64,000 nucleotides of DNA, taken from positions 62,001 through 126,000 of the forward strand of contig JAJPJV010000001.1 of the NCBI GenBank assembly GCA_021324045.1. The letters are read 5' to 3'. Under the pieces are notes generated by a model. It did not search any database. It saw nothing but the letters and a program-made list of their open reading frames with translations, and was not told where the DNA came from. Position 1 is the stretch's first letter; each line of letters starts with the position of its first letter. The DNA is from Actinomycetota bacterium. Its GTDB lineage: Bacteria > Actinomycetota > Acidimicrobiia > Acidimicrobiales > RAAP-2. Below are positions 1 to 8,818 of this stretch, piece after piece. A program made the translations under genes and the position numbers.

Positions 1-712
1 TCTTTTTCGACTCGAGACGGTTGCGTTCGAGCATGTTGCGAAAGTCCATGTTTCCGCCCACGTTGAGCTGGTAGGTGCGATCCAGTGCCAACCCTCGGTC
101 CTCGAAGAGCCGGGTGAGCACGCGATGCACAATCGTCGATCCGACCTGGCTTTTGATGTCATCGCCGATGATCGGAACCCTGGCATCGCGAAATCGTCGT
201 GCCCAGGATGGATCGGAGGCAATGAAGACGGGGATCGCGTTTACGAAGGCCACACCAGCTTCGATTGCAGCGGCCGCGTATGCGCGCTGAGCCATCTCGG
301 ATCCGACGGGAAGGTAACTGACGAGGACATCGGCTCGGCTGTCCTTTAGGGCTTTGACGATGTCGACCGCTGGTTCGGGCGACTCTTCTATGGTCTGCCG
401 GTAATAGTGCCCGAGGCCATCGAACGTCGGTCCCCGTAGGACGGTCACCCCGAGCTCGCCGACCTCAGCGAATCGGATCGTGTTGTTAGGACCGGAAAAG
501 ATGGCCTTCGAGAGGTCGACCCCTACCTTGGAGGCGTCGACGTCGAATGCGACCACGGGCTCGATGTCTCCCACGTGGTAGCCGCCCAGGACGACATGCA
601 TGAGACCCGGAACGAGATCGTCTGGATCTGCGTGCCGGTAGTAGTTGATTCCTTGGACGAGTGAGCTGGCGCAGTTTCCGACGCCAGCGATCGCCACTCG
701 AATGCTTTTCAT
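1..712 (-). CDS. ino1: Inositol-3-phosphate synthase (3' part beyond window)
   Basis: The minus-strand frame starts at the ATG at 712-710 and runs off the window edge, so about 237 N-terminal codons of a roughly 360-residue family are visible. The product begins [21 protein letters not shown], the NAD-binding glycine motif of actinobacterial myo-inositol-1-phosphate synthases, and the last visible stretch contains [19 protein letters not shown], also typical. The enzyme converts glucose 6-phosphate to inositol 3-phosphate, the precursor of phosphatidylinositol, mycothiol and related inositol compounds. Its start codon overlaps the stop of the upstream padR gene (ATGA), which suggests translational coupling. 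Actinobacteria such as Mycobacterium tuberculosis show the same padR-ino1 order. Confidence 0.95.
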   Translation of the reverse strand, partial: MKSIRVAIAGVGNCASSLVQGINYYRHADPDDLVPGLMHVVLGGYHVGDIEPVVAFDVDASKVGVDLSKAIFSGPNNTIRFAEVGELGVTVLRGPTFDGLGHYYRQTIEESPEPAVDIVKALKDSRADVLVSYLPVGSEMAQRAYAAAAIEAGVAFVNAIPVFIASDPSWARRFRDARVPIIGDDIKSQVGSTIVHRVLTRLFEDRGLALDRTYQLNVGGNMDFRNMLERNRLESKK

Positions 713-1371
713 GAAGAGCTCCTTGCTGTGCTTGGTGCTTGACGTCGGGTGACCCGATGTCGCGGTGATGCTCGGTGAGTGCCGCGTTCGGCTTCGATGA
801 GACGGTCAAGCCAGCGGATGTCGGACTCCACACCGGCGGCGGCATGTTCGAGGACGCTGCGTGCGTAACCGTCCATTCGCTCGTCGCCGCCCGGTAAAGG
901 CATCTCAGAGAGACGCTGTAACAGCTGCGCCCGCCGGCGCTCGAGCAACGCCAATCGGGCAGCGGGTGTCAAGTGCCGGGCAAACGCCCAGCGGAGGCCG
1001 AAGCTCCGTGCATCGTCTCGCCCGTTCCCCGACAGCAACTCCAAGAACAGCTGATGTCCAAGCGAGGTGATCCGGTAGGCCTTGCGCGACCGCCGCCCGC
1101 GGCTGCCAAGTGCATACCGACGTGAGCGCAACACCGCCCGTTCCCCACTGAGGGACCCCGTGGGGGGAACAGGTGGCAGGTTCGTAGTTGCCGCTTGACC
1201 AGACTCAACGGATTCCACGGCCCCGGCAGCCTCAAGCCGAGCCAAGGCCGGGTAAATCGAGCCGAAGGACACGTTGGCGATGAGCCCAACCTGCTGACGC
1301 AAGCGCTTCCGCAGCTCGTACCCGTGCAAATCGCCTTGTTCGAGCAGGCCCAGGATGGCCAGGTCGAGCAT
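709..1371 (-). CDS. PadR-family transcriptional regulator
   Basis: This 220-residue protein opens with [24 protein letters not shown], the PadR winged-helix signature; the recognition region ([20 protein letters not shown]) lies at about residues 35-55. A low-complexity insertion (about 58-95) sits between the winged helix and the C-terminal helices, which resemble the Vir family dimerisation domain. It is cotranscribed with ino1 (stop/start overlap of 3 nt). A perfect 17-bp palindrome lies 8 nt upstream of its ATG, so autoregulation of the padR-ino1 pair is likely. The ligand is unknown. Confidence 0.92.
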   Translation of the reverse strand: MLDLAILGLLEQGDLHGYELRKRLRQQVGLIANVSFGSIYPALARLEAAGAVESVESGQAATTNLPPVPPTGSLSGERAVLRSRRYALGSRGRRSRKAYRITSLGHQLFLELLSGNGRDDARSFGLRWAFARHLTPAARLALLERRRAQLLQRLSEMPLPGGDERMDGYARSVLEHAAAGVESDIRWLDRLIEAERGTHRASPRHRVTRRQAPSTARSSS

Positions 1372-1379
1372 TCAGAAAG

Positions 1380-1396
1380 TATATCGAGTCGATATA
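1380..1396. promoter_or_regulatory. Perfect palindrome, candidate PadR operator
   Basis: The sequence TATATCGAGTCGATATA is an 8-bp perfect inverted repeat around one central base. It ends 8 nt upstream of the padR start codon, in the divergent region between padR-ino1 and the DUF5318-panB pair. PadR proteins commonly bind AT-rich palindromes that overlap their own promoter. The position would block transcription of padR-ino1. Binding by this PadR is inferred. Confidence 0.65.
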
Positions 1397-1495
1397 GCGA
1401 CGTTCCACTCCCGGATGCGGCGTTCGATGTCCTGTCGGCATGCACTCGCGGGCAATGGAGGGCCAAGACCGTGTGCAGCCACTACCCTGACTCAC

Positions 1496-1930
1496 GTGAC
1501 AGTGACCTCCGGTCGGGGTTCTCCGCAACCCCTCGTCGAGGGGTGCGGAGACGCTCGGGTCGATTACCGACTCGTTCGCAACGCCTTGGTCCGTGACGTC
1601 GAGCGTGGCCGCGTCGATCGCCGTGACGTCTGCGATGCCCATCCGGAACTGCTGCGAGCGGCGCGCAATGTCGGTAAGGCCAGCCGCCAGGCCTGTCCGA
1701 TCTGCGAGTCGACTGGACTGGTTGAAGTGACCTACGTCTTTGGCTCACGGCTGCCCCCCGGGGGGCTCTGCCCAGGGACCAAGGCGGAGTTGCAGCGGTT
1801 ACGCCGGCGCGGGGAGCCAGTGCTCTGTTACGACGTCGAGGTCTGTGTCGAATGCGCCTGGCACCATCTCATCCGGAAGTACCCAGGCGGCGGAACGATC
1901 CGCCGCTCGGCCGCGTTCGGACGATCGTGA
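1496..1930 (+). CDS. DUF5318 family protein
   Basis: A 144-residue protein from the GTG at 1496. The core VDYRLVRNALVRDVERGRVDRRDVCDAHPELLRAARNVG is characteristic of the actinobacterial DUF5318 family. It is followed by two CxxC pairs (CPIC and CVEC) about 55 residues apart, suggesting a small zinc ribbon. An upstream ATG at 1355 is open in the same frame but would run through the padR promoter. The GTG has a TACCCT -10-like element about 6 nt upstream, which would suit a leaderless transcript. The stop overlaps the start of panB (GTGA). Function unknown. Confidence 0.8.
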   Translation: MTVTSGRGSPQPLVEGCGDARVDYRLVRNALVRDVERGRVDRRDVCDAHPELLRAARNVGKASRQACPICESTGLVEVTYVFGSRLPPGGLCPGTKAELQRLRRRGEPVLCYDVEVCVECAWHHLIRKYPGGGTIRRSAAFGRS

Positions 1931-2787
1931 CCACCGAACCGGTCTCGATTCCTTCGCTCACCACTCGCAAACGCCGTCACGGTGCTCCGCCGATCGTGAT
2001 GGTCACCGCCTATGACGAGCCAAGCGCTCGCATCGTCGACCAGGCCGGAGTCGACGTAGTGCTCGTTGGCGATTCCGTCGCGAACAACGTGCTCGGCTAC
2101 GAGGACACCTTGCAGGTCACGATCGACGATATGGAACGCCACGTTGCTGCAGTGGCCCGTGCAAAGGTCACCTGCGTGATCGTCGGAGACATGCCCTGGA
2201 TGAGCTATCACCTGAGTGTGCCCGACGCCGTCGGCAATGCCGCCCGTCTCATACGGGCAGGGGCACAAGCAGTGAAGCTGGAAGGCGGCCTTTCGAGGGT
2301 TCCGGTGGTCGAGGCGCTCGTCCGTGCAGAGATTCCGGTGATGGGGCATCTGGGGCTAACCCCCCAATCGGTACTGACGATGGGTGGTTACCGGGTGCAA
2401 GCACGAAGCGCCGCCGCGGCGACTGCGCTCATCGAGGCAGCCAAGGCCCTTCAGGGAGCTGGCTGCTTCTCGATCGTGCTCGAGGGGATCCCTGACGTGG
2501 TCGCCGAGGCCGTTACTGCGAGCCTGGAGATTCCAACGATCGGGATTGGAGCCGGACCCTCCTGCGATGGACAGGTCCTGGTGTTTCACGATCTGGTGGG
2601 ACTCGGCGCCCGTAAGCCGCCAAAGTTCGTGCGGCAGTATGCCCAGCTCGCCGCGGCAGCAACTGCTGCGGTGGCAGCGTTCGCTCGCGACGTCCGGTCC
2701 GGCGCGTTTCCGGGGGACGAGGAGACGTATCACGCCTCTGCAGAGGTCGCAATGGCGCTTGGCGGGGGCGAATCGGCAACGAATTGA
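1927..2787 (+). CDS. panB: 3-methyl-2-oxobutanoate hydroxymethyltransferase
   Basis: PanB transfers a hydroxymethyl group from 5,10-methylene-tetrahydrofolate to 2-oxoisovalerate, giving ketopantoate, the first step of pantothenate and CoA synthesis. The 286-residue product carries the family motifs VVLVGDSVANNVLGYEDT (metal/substrate site), IVGDMPWMSY, AVKLEGG, GHLGLTPQS, VLEGIPD and GIGAGPSCDGQVLVFHDLVGL. The start was placed at the GTG at 1927 because it overlaps the stop of the DUF5318 gene (GTGA) and leaves only a short tail before the conserved RKRRHGAPPIVMVTAYD. An in-frame ATG at 1852 would lie inside the upstream gene. Confidence 0.95.
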   Translation: MTTEPVSIPSLTTRKRRHGAPPIVMVTAYDEPSARIVDQAGVDVVLVGDSVANNVLGYEDTLQVTIDDMERHVAAVARAKVTCVIVGDMPWMSYHLSVPDAVGNAARLIRAGAQAVKLEGGLSRVPVVEALVRAEIPVMGHLGLTPQSVLTMGGYRVQARSAAAATALIEAAKALQGAGCFSIVLEGIPDVVAEAVTASLEIPTIGIGAGPSCDGQVLVFHDLVGLGARKPPKFVRQYAQLAAAATAAVAAFARDVRSGAFPGDEETYHASAEVAMALGGGESATN

Positions 2788-2930
2788 GGCTATGGGAGGA
2801 CTCGGGGTCGTGAGAGGGCTGCTAGCATCGCGCCCGCCAACGCCGGTGTCCCCATTCAGGGGCAGCGCAAACCCTGCTCTGCGACAGTGGAGCCCGGGCA
2901 TCGCCCGGTCCAGAGGGAGGTGAATTGTCC

Positions 2931-3329
2931 ATGCGGCCATATGAGGCCATGGTCATCTTCGATGTTGGGGCGGAGCCGTCCGCCATCCAAGCAGTCGTTG
3001 ATCGCTGCCTGGAGGTGATCCGGTCGAACGGAGGCGTACCGGGGACGGTCGACCGGTGGGGTCGGAGGGCATTCGCCTACGAGCTCAAGCATCGACGTGA
3101 GGGGTACTACGTGGTGATCGAGTTCACTGCAGATCCTCCCGCTGCTGACGCCTTGGCTCGGCTCTTGGCCTTCGCAGATGAGGTCCTCCGGCACAAGATC
3201 ATCCGGCTGCCCGAGAAGCTGGCTGGCAGGCGGCCGCTCGCGGGGGCCACTGCCGAATCGCATCGTCCCGAGGGACCGGCAAGGGAATCTCGGTTCTTGA
3301 CGGAATCGGGGGCGGTGACCGCGGGATGA
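2931..3329 (+). CDS. rpsF: Small ribosomal subunit protein bS6
   Basis: The product (about 132 aa) starts MRPYEAMVIFDVGAEPSAIQ and contains GYYVVIEFTADPPAADALARLL and DEVLRHKIIRLPEK, the conserved S6 fold; S6 pairs with S18 in the 30S platform. About 35 residues beyond the usual S6 end form a polar, probably disordered tail. The ATG at 2931 lies about 10 nt after GGAGG; a TTG at 2925 with closer spacing is an alternative. It leads the rpsF-ssb-rpsR-rplI cluster. The 140 bp upstream holds a weak TAGCAT -10-like element but no clear -35. Confidence 0.95.
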   Translation: MRPYEAMVIFDVGAEPSAIQAVVDRCLEVIRSNGGVPGTVDRWGRRAFAYELKHRREGYYVVIEFTADPPAADALARLLAFADEVLRHKIIRLPEKLAGRRPLAGATAESHRPEGPARESRFLTESGAVTAG

Positions 3330-3355
3330 GGACGTTTGTGACAAGGAGGTAGGGG

Positions 3356-3817
3356 GTGCCGGACAACAGTATCGTGCTCGTAGGGAACATCACCCGGGAC
3401 CCCGAACTCAGGTTCACGCCTACTGGTCAGGCGACGGCCAGTTTTGGCCTTGCGGTCAACCGACGCTGGCAGAATCGCCAGACTCAGGAGTGGGAAGAGG
3501 CTACGAGCTTCTTTGATGTCGTGTGCTGGCGAGAGATGGCGGAGAACGTCAGCGAGAGTCTTGTGCGAGGGACCAGGGTCGTCGTGACCGGCCGCCTCGA
3601 GCAGCGCAGCTGGGAGACGCCAGAAGGCGACCGTCGCTCTCGTATCGAAATCATCGCCGACGAGGTCGGACCGTCCCTTCGATGGGCAACCGCGCAAGTG
3701 ACGAAGAACGACCGTCGGGGACCGGTTGACGCCGCACGAGGAGCACCGCGGGCGGTCCCTCCCTCCCCAACAGCTGCGTCTGATTCGGGTTACGGATTCG
3801 ACGAGGAGCCGTTCTGA
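3356..3817 (+). CDS. ssb: Single-stranded DNA-binding protein
   Basis: A 153-residue SSB with an N-terminal OB fold: [36 protein letters not shown], then [38 protein letters not shown] flexible Pro/Ala-rich linker leads to the acidic tip DEEPF that recruits replication and repair partners. The start is the GTG at 3356 preceded by AAGGAGG. The stop overlaps the rpsR start (TGATG), so the two are translationally coupled. Placement between rpsF and rpsR is the standard bacterial order. Confidence 0.97.
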   Translation: MPDNSIVLVGNITRDPELRFTPTGQATASFGLAVNRRWQNRQTQEWEEATSFFDVVCWREMAENVSESLVRGTRVVVTGRLEQRSWETPEGDRRSRIEIIADEVGPSLRWATAQVTKNDRRGPVDAARGAPRAVPPSPTAASDSGYGFDEEPF

Positions 3818-4317
3818 TGGCACGTGGGTTTCGAGGCAATCGGCGAGCGGCCAAGGATGCCAATCGCCGGGTGAAGAAGAAGCCCTGCACCCTGTGCAGG
3901 GACCGCATCGAATGGATCGACTACAAAGATGTCGCGCTCCTGAGGAAGTTCATGAGCGACCGCGGGAAGATCCGTTCACGCCGGGTGACCGGGAACTGCG
4001 CGCAGCACCAACGAGGGGTTGCACAGGCGATCAAAACGGCAAGGGAGCTGGTACTGCTTCCGTACACCCAGCGTATGGTCACCGAGCGCCCTGGAGGGCG
4101 TGCTCGGGTGCCTGACGCTGGCCCTCCTCAGGGGGTTGACCAAGAAGGGGACGAGAGCGCGATCCAGGTTGCGGCCGACGTCACGGAGCTCGTCGCGGAC
4201 AGAGACGGTGACGCTGTGCCGGAAGAGTTCCTGGAGACCGATGACTCGCCAACTGATGACGTCCCTGTGCAGGTAGATGCGTTCGGTGGCCCACCGGCCG
4301 GAGAGGACCTCGCCTGA
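3817..4317 (+). CDS. rpsR: Small ribosomal subunit protein bS18 with long acidic C-terminal extension
   Basis: Residues 1-80 are a normal S18: basic N-terminus, a CTLC pair, [51 protein letters not shown]. The CxxC plus the later Cys and His could bind zinc (C+ type S18). The frame then continues for about 85 further residues of acidic, low-complexity sequence to the stop at 4317, making 166 aa against the usual 75-90. The extension is in frame without interruption, and the next gene (rplI) overlaps its stop (TGATG), so both the length and coupling look real. The role of the tail is unknown. Confidence 0.93.
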   Translation: MARGFRGNRRAAKDANRRVKKKPCTLCRDRIEWIDYKDVALLRKFMSDRGKIRSRRVTGNCAQHQRGVAQAIKTARELVLLPYTQRMVTERPGGRARVPDAGPPQGVDQEGDESAIQVAADVTELVADRDGDAVPEEFLETDDSPTDDVPVQVDAFGGPPAGEDLA

Positions 4318-4766
4318 TGCGAGTGGTGCTTCGAGTCGATCTCGCTGGTGTAGGGCGCCGGGGGGACATTGTTGACGTTGCGGGTGGGTACGCCCGTAAT
4401 CACCTTCTCCCCAACGGTCAGGCGATCCCGGCGACCAAGGGGATCCAGGCGCAGGCCGAAGCGATGCGCCGGGCTCGAGATCTGCGCGATGCCCGTGACC
4501 GTGAAGCGGCCCAGGCGAAGGCAGACGCCCTTCGAGGAGCGGTGATCACAATTCCCGCACGCGCCGGCGCCACAGGACGGCTCTTTGGTTCGGTGACCGC
4601 TGCTGACATCGTGGAGCACGTGCGCACTCAATCCGCCATCGAGCTCGATCGCGATTCGGTGCACCTCGAGGAGCCAATCAAAAGCGTGGGACCCCATGAG
4701 GTCGCTGTGCACCTGTCTCACGAGCTAGAGGTCCCGATCACGGTGGAGGTTGTGGCAGCGACCTGA
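4317..4766 (+). CDS. rplI: Large ribosomal subunit protein bL9
   Basis: 149 residues, normal L9 length. The N-terminal domain [40 protein letters not shown] binds 23S rRNA. A long charged helix (about residues 40-75) connects to the C-terminal domain, which has GRLFGSVTAADIVEHV and the closing GPHEVAVHLSHELEVPITVEVV. The ATG overlaps the rpsR stop. It ends the ribosomal cluster; dnaB follows after about 260 bp. Confidence 0.97.
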   Translation: MRVVLRVDLAGVGRRGDIVDVAGGYARNHLLPNGQAIPATKGIQAQAEAMRRARDLRDARDREAAQAKADALRGAVITIPARAGATGRLFGSVTAADIVEHVRTQSAIELDRDSVHLEEPIKSVGPHEVAVHLSHELEVPITVEVVAAT

Positions 4767-5025
4767 TGTTGTCGCGCACGCCATGAACCTGGGCTGGCTC
4801 GACGTCCCCTGAGTGCGGGGGGCTGGCCCGAGTCGGGCACCAACCAACCGCCTGTTACAACCGGTTGGCACTGTGAGGACATGGCGAGTCCTCCCCAGGC
4901 ACCGCTGGCGGGTCCACCCAGTTTCCACAGCTCTGACCACAGCCTCGATCTCGGATTTCGCTCTGGTAATCCCCAGGTTCCGCATCTTTTCGCCCACATC
5001 TCGCATCGGTCAGGGTAGGGGCATC

Positions 5026-7485
5026 ATGGTTCACGCCTTCGAAGACAGTCGCCCCCGCCCCCTTAGGCCTTCGCCGAGCAGCGGTGCACGCGTCCCGCCT
5101 CACAACCTTGAGGCCGAGGAATCGGTGCTCGGTGCCATGTTGCTCTCGAACGACGCCGCTGCCGCGGTGATTGAGATTTGTGGGCCCGAGGACTTCTATA
5201 AGCCGGCACATGCACAGATCTTTCGGGCAATTGTCGCGCTCTTCGAGCGCGGTGAGGCTATTGACGCTGTCACGGTTGCGGACGAACTTCGACGTTCGGG
5301 AGTCCTCGATTCGATTGGCGACCCGTCATTGCTGATCTCGCTCCAAGCGAGCACGCCGTCGATCGCCAATGCGGTGCATTATGCGCGGATCGTTGAGGAG
5401 CACGCGTTGCTTCGCCGTATGGTGGGCGTCGCGGGGGAGATCGCTGAAATCGGTTTCAGCGTTCCAGAGGATGTCGATGCTGCGCTTGATCGTGCCGAGT
5501 CCCTCGTGTTCGACATCGCCGTTCGTCGGACGACCGATACGGTACGACCACTTCACGATGTCCTCTTAGCAAGCCTCGATCGGATCGAGGAGCTTTCGCA
5601 TGGACCCGACGCGATCACGGGCCTCCCGACCGGGTACGTCGACCTCGATGCGATTCTGGCAGGGCTCCAACCATCGAGCTTGACCATTGTGGGGGCCAGA
5701 CCCTCCATGGGAAAGACCAGCTTCGCCCTTGGCCTGCTGGCGCATATAGGAATTGAGCTCCGTCGTCCCGCGCTGTTGTTCTCTCTTGAGATGGGCCACT
5801 TGGAGCTGTGCCAGCGACTGCTTGCCTCTGAGGCGCGGGTCGACAGTCAACGCTTGCGAACTGGGCGTCTTCACGAATCGGACTGGGCGAAGGTGGGTGT
5901 GGCCGTCAGCCGCCTTGACACCGCTCCGATTTTCATCGACGACAACCCGAATCTGACCGTCATGGATATCCGAGCAAGGGCTCGGCGTCTTCGAAAGACC
6001 GAAGGTGATTTGGCGGTCGTCGTGGTCGATTACCTCCAACTGATGACCGGACGCGGCAAAGCCGAAAACCGTCAGGTCGAGGTATCCGAGATCAGTCGCG
6101 GGCTCAAGATCCTTGCTCGTGAGCTCGAAGTCCCGGTTGTCGCGCTATCACAGTTGTCGCGGAGCCTCGAAGCGCGTCAGGACAAGCGTCCTATGCTTTC
6201 AGACCTTCGAGAATCGGGTTGCATGCCTGCTACAACGACGTTACTGCGGGCGGATACCGGTGCAGCAGTGACAATGGGCGAGTTGATCCTCACGCAGGAG
6301 CGACCACTGGTGTGGTCGATCGACGATCATGGGCGACTAGTGCCCCGTAGGGTTACGAAGGTCTTTCCTTCAGGAGTTCGCTTTGTTTCTCGTTTGCGAC
6401 TTGCGTCAGGCCTGGAGGTCGAAGCAACGAGCAACCATCCATTTAGAACCCTTCGAGGGTGGGAACCGTTGGGGCGGCTGCATGTCGGCGATGCCATTGC
6501 AGTTCCCTGTCGGATGCATCCTCCCATGTCACCGCAGCAATGGGACGAGGACGAGCTGATCCTGCTTGCGCATCTCCTCGGAAGGGGCACTATGGGTCCG
6601 GGCGTGCGGTACACGACCGGCGATCTCGCGAATTGCCAGGCAGTCGAGAATGCCGCCCGGCGACGGTTTGATGTCAAGGCGCGGATCTCCTCGAACGGCC
6701 GCACCTGGCAGGTAGAGCTGCCGGCTCCATACCGCCTTACCCGTGGGCGGCATCATCCGATGCGGAACTGGCTCGAGTCATTGGGATTGTGGAACCGTCG
6801 ATCGCATGAGCGGTTCATCCCTGAGTCGTTGTTTGCTGCGTCCGACGAGCAGATCGCGCTCTTCCTTCGTCATCTCTGGTCTGCCGGTGGCTCGGTTGTG
6901 GTCGCTCGCAATCCGGCAGGTCCGATGGTGCAAGTGTCCTATTCTTCCCAGAGTTTGGCACTCCTCGAGGGCGTGCGCCGAACATTGCTGCGGTTGGGGA
7001 TCACGGCGAGATCTCGCCCTTCGGGTAAGGCAGGACGACGACAGCGTTGGGAACTCCAAGTGACAGGGCTCTTCAGCCTTCGGAGATTTTTTGAGCTCGT
7101 CGGTTGTCAGGGTCAGCGTAGTTGGATCCTGCCTTCTGCATTCGAAGTGATCCCTGCGTTATCGGAAGTGACTGGAACTCCGGATGTGTACTGGGACGAG
7201 ATCATCGAGATCACGCCGATCGGTGAGAAGCCGACCTTTGACGCAACGGTGGAGGATACCCACAATTTTGTCGCAAACGGTATCTGTGCTCACAACTCGC
7301 TAGAGCAGGATGCTGACGTGGTGATCTTCATTTACCGAGAGGAGCAGTACGATCCCGATCTTCCTATCGAACGCCAGGGTGATGCGGAAATCATCGTCGC
7401 GAAGCATCGCAATGGGCCGACCGGATCGGTGCATTTGGCATTCCTCAGCCAGTACGCACGCTTTGAGAATATGTCAAGAATATGA
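5026..7485 (+). CDS. dnaB: Replicative DNA helicase DnaB, interrupted by an intein
   Basis: The 819-residue precursor would splice to a 460-residue DnaB of normal length. The N-terminal domain (PPHNLEAEESVLGAMLLSNDAAAAVIEICGPEDFYKPAHAQIF) precedes the RecA-like domain with Walker A GARPSMGKTS (Lys230) and Walker B VVVVDYLQLM. After SDLRESG the frame enters a 359-residue intein (Cys399-Asn757) and resumes with SLEQDADVVIFIYREEQYDP. DnaB unwinds DNA at the replication fork. The start is the ATG at 5026 after AGGGTAGGGG; the frame is open upstream to 4813 but that part has no conserved sequence. Confidence 0.96.
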   Translation: MVHAFEDSRPRPLRPSPSSGARVPPHNLEAEESVLGAMLLSNDAAAAVIEICGPEDFYKPAHAQIFRAIVALFERGEAIDAVTVADELRRSGVLDSIGDPSLLISLQASTPSIANAVHYARIVEEHALLRRMVGVAGEIAEIGFSVPEDVDAALDRAESLVFDIAVRRTTDTVRPLHDVLLASLDRIEELSHGPDAITGLPTGYVDLDAILAGLQPSSLTIVGARPSMGKTSFALGLLAHIGIELRRPALLFSLEMGHLELCQRLLASEARVDSQRLRTGRLHESDWAKVGVAVSRLDTAPIFIDDNPNLTVMDIRARARRLRKTEGDLAVVVVDYLQLMTGRGKAENRQVEVSEISRGLKILARELEVPVVALSQLSRSLEARQDKRPMLSDLRESGCMPATTTLLRADTGAAVTMGELILTQERPLVWSIDDHGRLVPRRVTKVFPSGVRFVSRLRLASGLEVEATSNHPFRTLRGWEPLGRLHVGDAIAVPCRMHPPMSPQQWDEDELILLAHLLGRGTMGPGVRYTTGDLANCQAVENAARRRFDVKARISSNGRTWQVELPAPYRLTRGRHHPMRNWLESLGLWNRRSHERFIPESLFAASDEQIALFLRHLWSAGGSVVVARNPAGPMVQVSYSSQSLALLEGVRRTLLRLGITARSRPSGKAGRRQRWELQVTGLFSLRRFFELVGCQGQRSWILPSAFEVIPALSEVTGTPDVYWDEIIEITPIGEKPTFDATVEDTHNFVANGICAHNSLEQDADVVIFIYREEQYDPDLPIERQGDAEIIVAKHRNGPTGSVHLAFLSQYARFENMSRI
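6220..7296 (+). mobile_element. DnaB intein with degenerate LAGLIDADG endonuclease
   Basis: This in-frame 359-residue insertion starts at Cys1 (CMPATTTLLRADTGAAVTMGEL), has block B (EVEATSNHPFRTL, with T-x-x-H), block F (DEIIEITPIGEKPTFDATVEDTHNFVANGI) and ends with His-Asn followed by Ser+1, so all splicing residues are present. It sits after RESG in the helicase core, the site I recall for the Synechocystis DnaB intein. The central part has two LAGLIDADG-like motifs (LAHLLGRGTM and LRHLWSAGGSV). The position before the final Gly, normally an acidic catalytic residue, is Arg in the first and Gly in the second, so homing activity is probably lost while splicing is kept. Confidence 0.92.
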
Positions 7486-7572
7486 TGCCTCGGAGGCAGA
7501 GGACGAAGCCAGTCCTGCTAGCTTTCGAGAGTGTGACGAAGCTGTGGCCGGGAATGTGAGAAGGTAGGTCTG

Positions 7573-8766
7573 ATGCCAAATCCTGTTCTCATCGACGCGG
7601 TGCGGACTGCAGGAGGCAAGCGTCATGGGCTCCTGTCCGGATGGCACCCGGTCGACCTCGCCGCCGAAGCGCTTTGCGCGCTCGTGCAACGCAATGACCT
7701 CGATCCTGAGCTCATCGATGATGTGATCATGGGTTGTGTGACCCAAATCGGCGCGCAAGGAGTGAATGTCGGGCGCAATGCTTTGCTCGCGGCGGGGTGG
7801 CCCGAGAGCGTTCCGGCGACGACGGTCGACCGCCAATGTGGCTCGTCGCAACAGGCCGTACATTTCGCGGCACAGGGCGTTGCTGCAGGCGTCTACGACA
7901 TCGTGGTGGCGGCAGGTGTCGAGGTCATGAGCCTGGTACCGATGGGGGCGAATTTCGGATCCAGGGAGGTGGGAAGTCCCTTCAGTGAGCGGTTGCAACG
8001 TCGCTACGAAGCACGCGGGGGCCTCGTTCCCCAAGGGATCAGTGCCGAGCTGATCGCCGACCACTGGGGACTGACGCGTGAAGACCTCGACGCCTTCGCA
8101 TTGCGATCCCAGGAGCGGGCAGCTCGAGCGACTGCCGAAGGCCGCTTTGCCCGTGAGGTCGTCCCCGTTCGCTCGATTCGGCGGGATCCGGGTTCCGGAC
8201 AGTTGATCGAGACGGAGGAACTGGTCGTCGCGGACGAAGGGATTCGACCTTCGACTGCGGAAGGCTTGGCGACTCTCAAGCCGGCATTCAAGCCCGATGG
8301 AAAGGTCACGGCCGGGAATAGCTCTCAAATCACCGATGGAGCTTCAGCTGCGCTGATCATGAGCGAAGAGCGGGCGGCGCAGCTCGGATTGGTGCCCCGC
8401 GCACGTTTTTGTGCCTTCGCCCTCGCAGGTGTGGATCCGGTGATGATGCTGACCGGTCCAATACCCGCCACCCGCAAGGTGCTCTCCAAGGCCAAGCTCG
8501 AGCTTTCCGACATCGACCGAGTCGAGATCAACGAGGCCTTTGCTTCCGTCGTTCTGGCATGGGAGCGGGAACTCCAGCCCGATATCGATCGGGTGAACGT
8601 GAACGGTGGGGCCATTGCCCTCGGGCACCCCCTCGGAGCCACGGGAACGAAGTTGCTAGCGACCCTTCTCCACGAGCTTGAGCGTTCGGGCGGCCGCTTC
8701 GGGCTACAGACCATGTGCGAGGGCGGTGGGCTGGCCAATGCCATGGTGATTGAGCGGTTGGGCTAG
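7573..8766 (+). CDS. Acetyl-CoA C-acyltransferase (thiolase)
   Basis: A 397-residue thiolase II. The nucleophilic Cys89 is in VDRQCGSSQQAVHFAAQGV, the catalytic His352 in GGAIALGHPLGATG and the second Cys382 in TMCEGGGLANAMVIERLG. It catalyses thiolytic cleavage of 3-ketoacyl-CoA (or the reverse condensation). The SDR immediately downstream resembles 3-hydroxyacyl-CoA dehydrogenases, so the pair would supply the last two steps of a beta-oxidation cycle. Substrate chain length cannot be told from sequence. Confidence 0.93.
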   Translation: MPNPVLIDAVRTAGGKRHGLLSGWHPVDLAAEALCALVQRNDLDPELIDDVIMGCVTQIGAQGVNVGRNALLAAGWPESVPATTVDRQCGSSQQAVHFAAQGVAAGVYDIVVAAGVEVMSLVPMGANFGSREVGSPFSERLQRRYEARGGLVPQGISAELIADHWGLTREDLDAFALRSQERAARATAEGRFAREVVPVRSIRRDPGSGQLIETEELVVADEGIRPSTAEGLATLKPAFKPDGKVTAGNSSQITDGASAALIMSEERAAQLGLVPRARFCAFALAGVDPVMMLTGPIPATRKVLSKAKLELSDIDRVEINEAFASVVLAWERELQPDIDRVNVNGGAIALGHPLGATGTKLLATLLHELERSGGRFGLQTMCEGGGLANAMVIERLG

Positions 8767-8818
8767 ACCGACCGTTCGGTTCGCCCATAGGGCGCTTGCG
8801 TTCGTATGATGCAACGCC

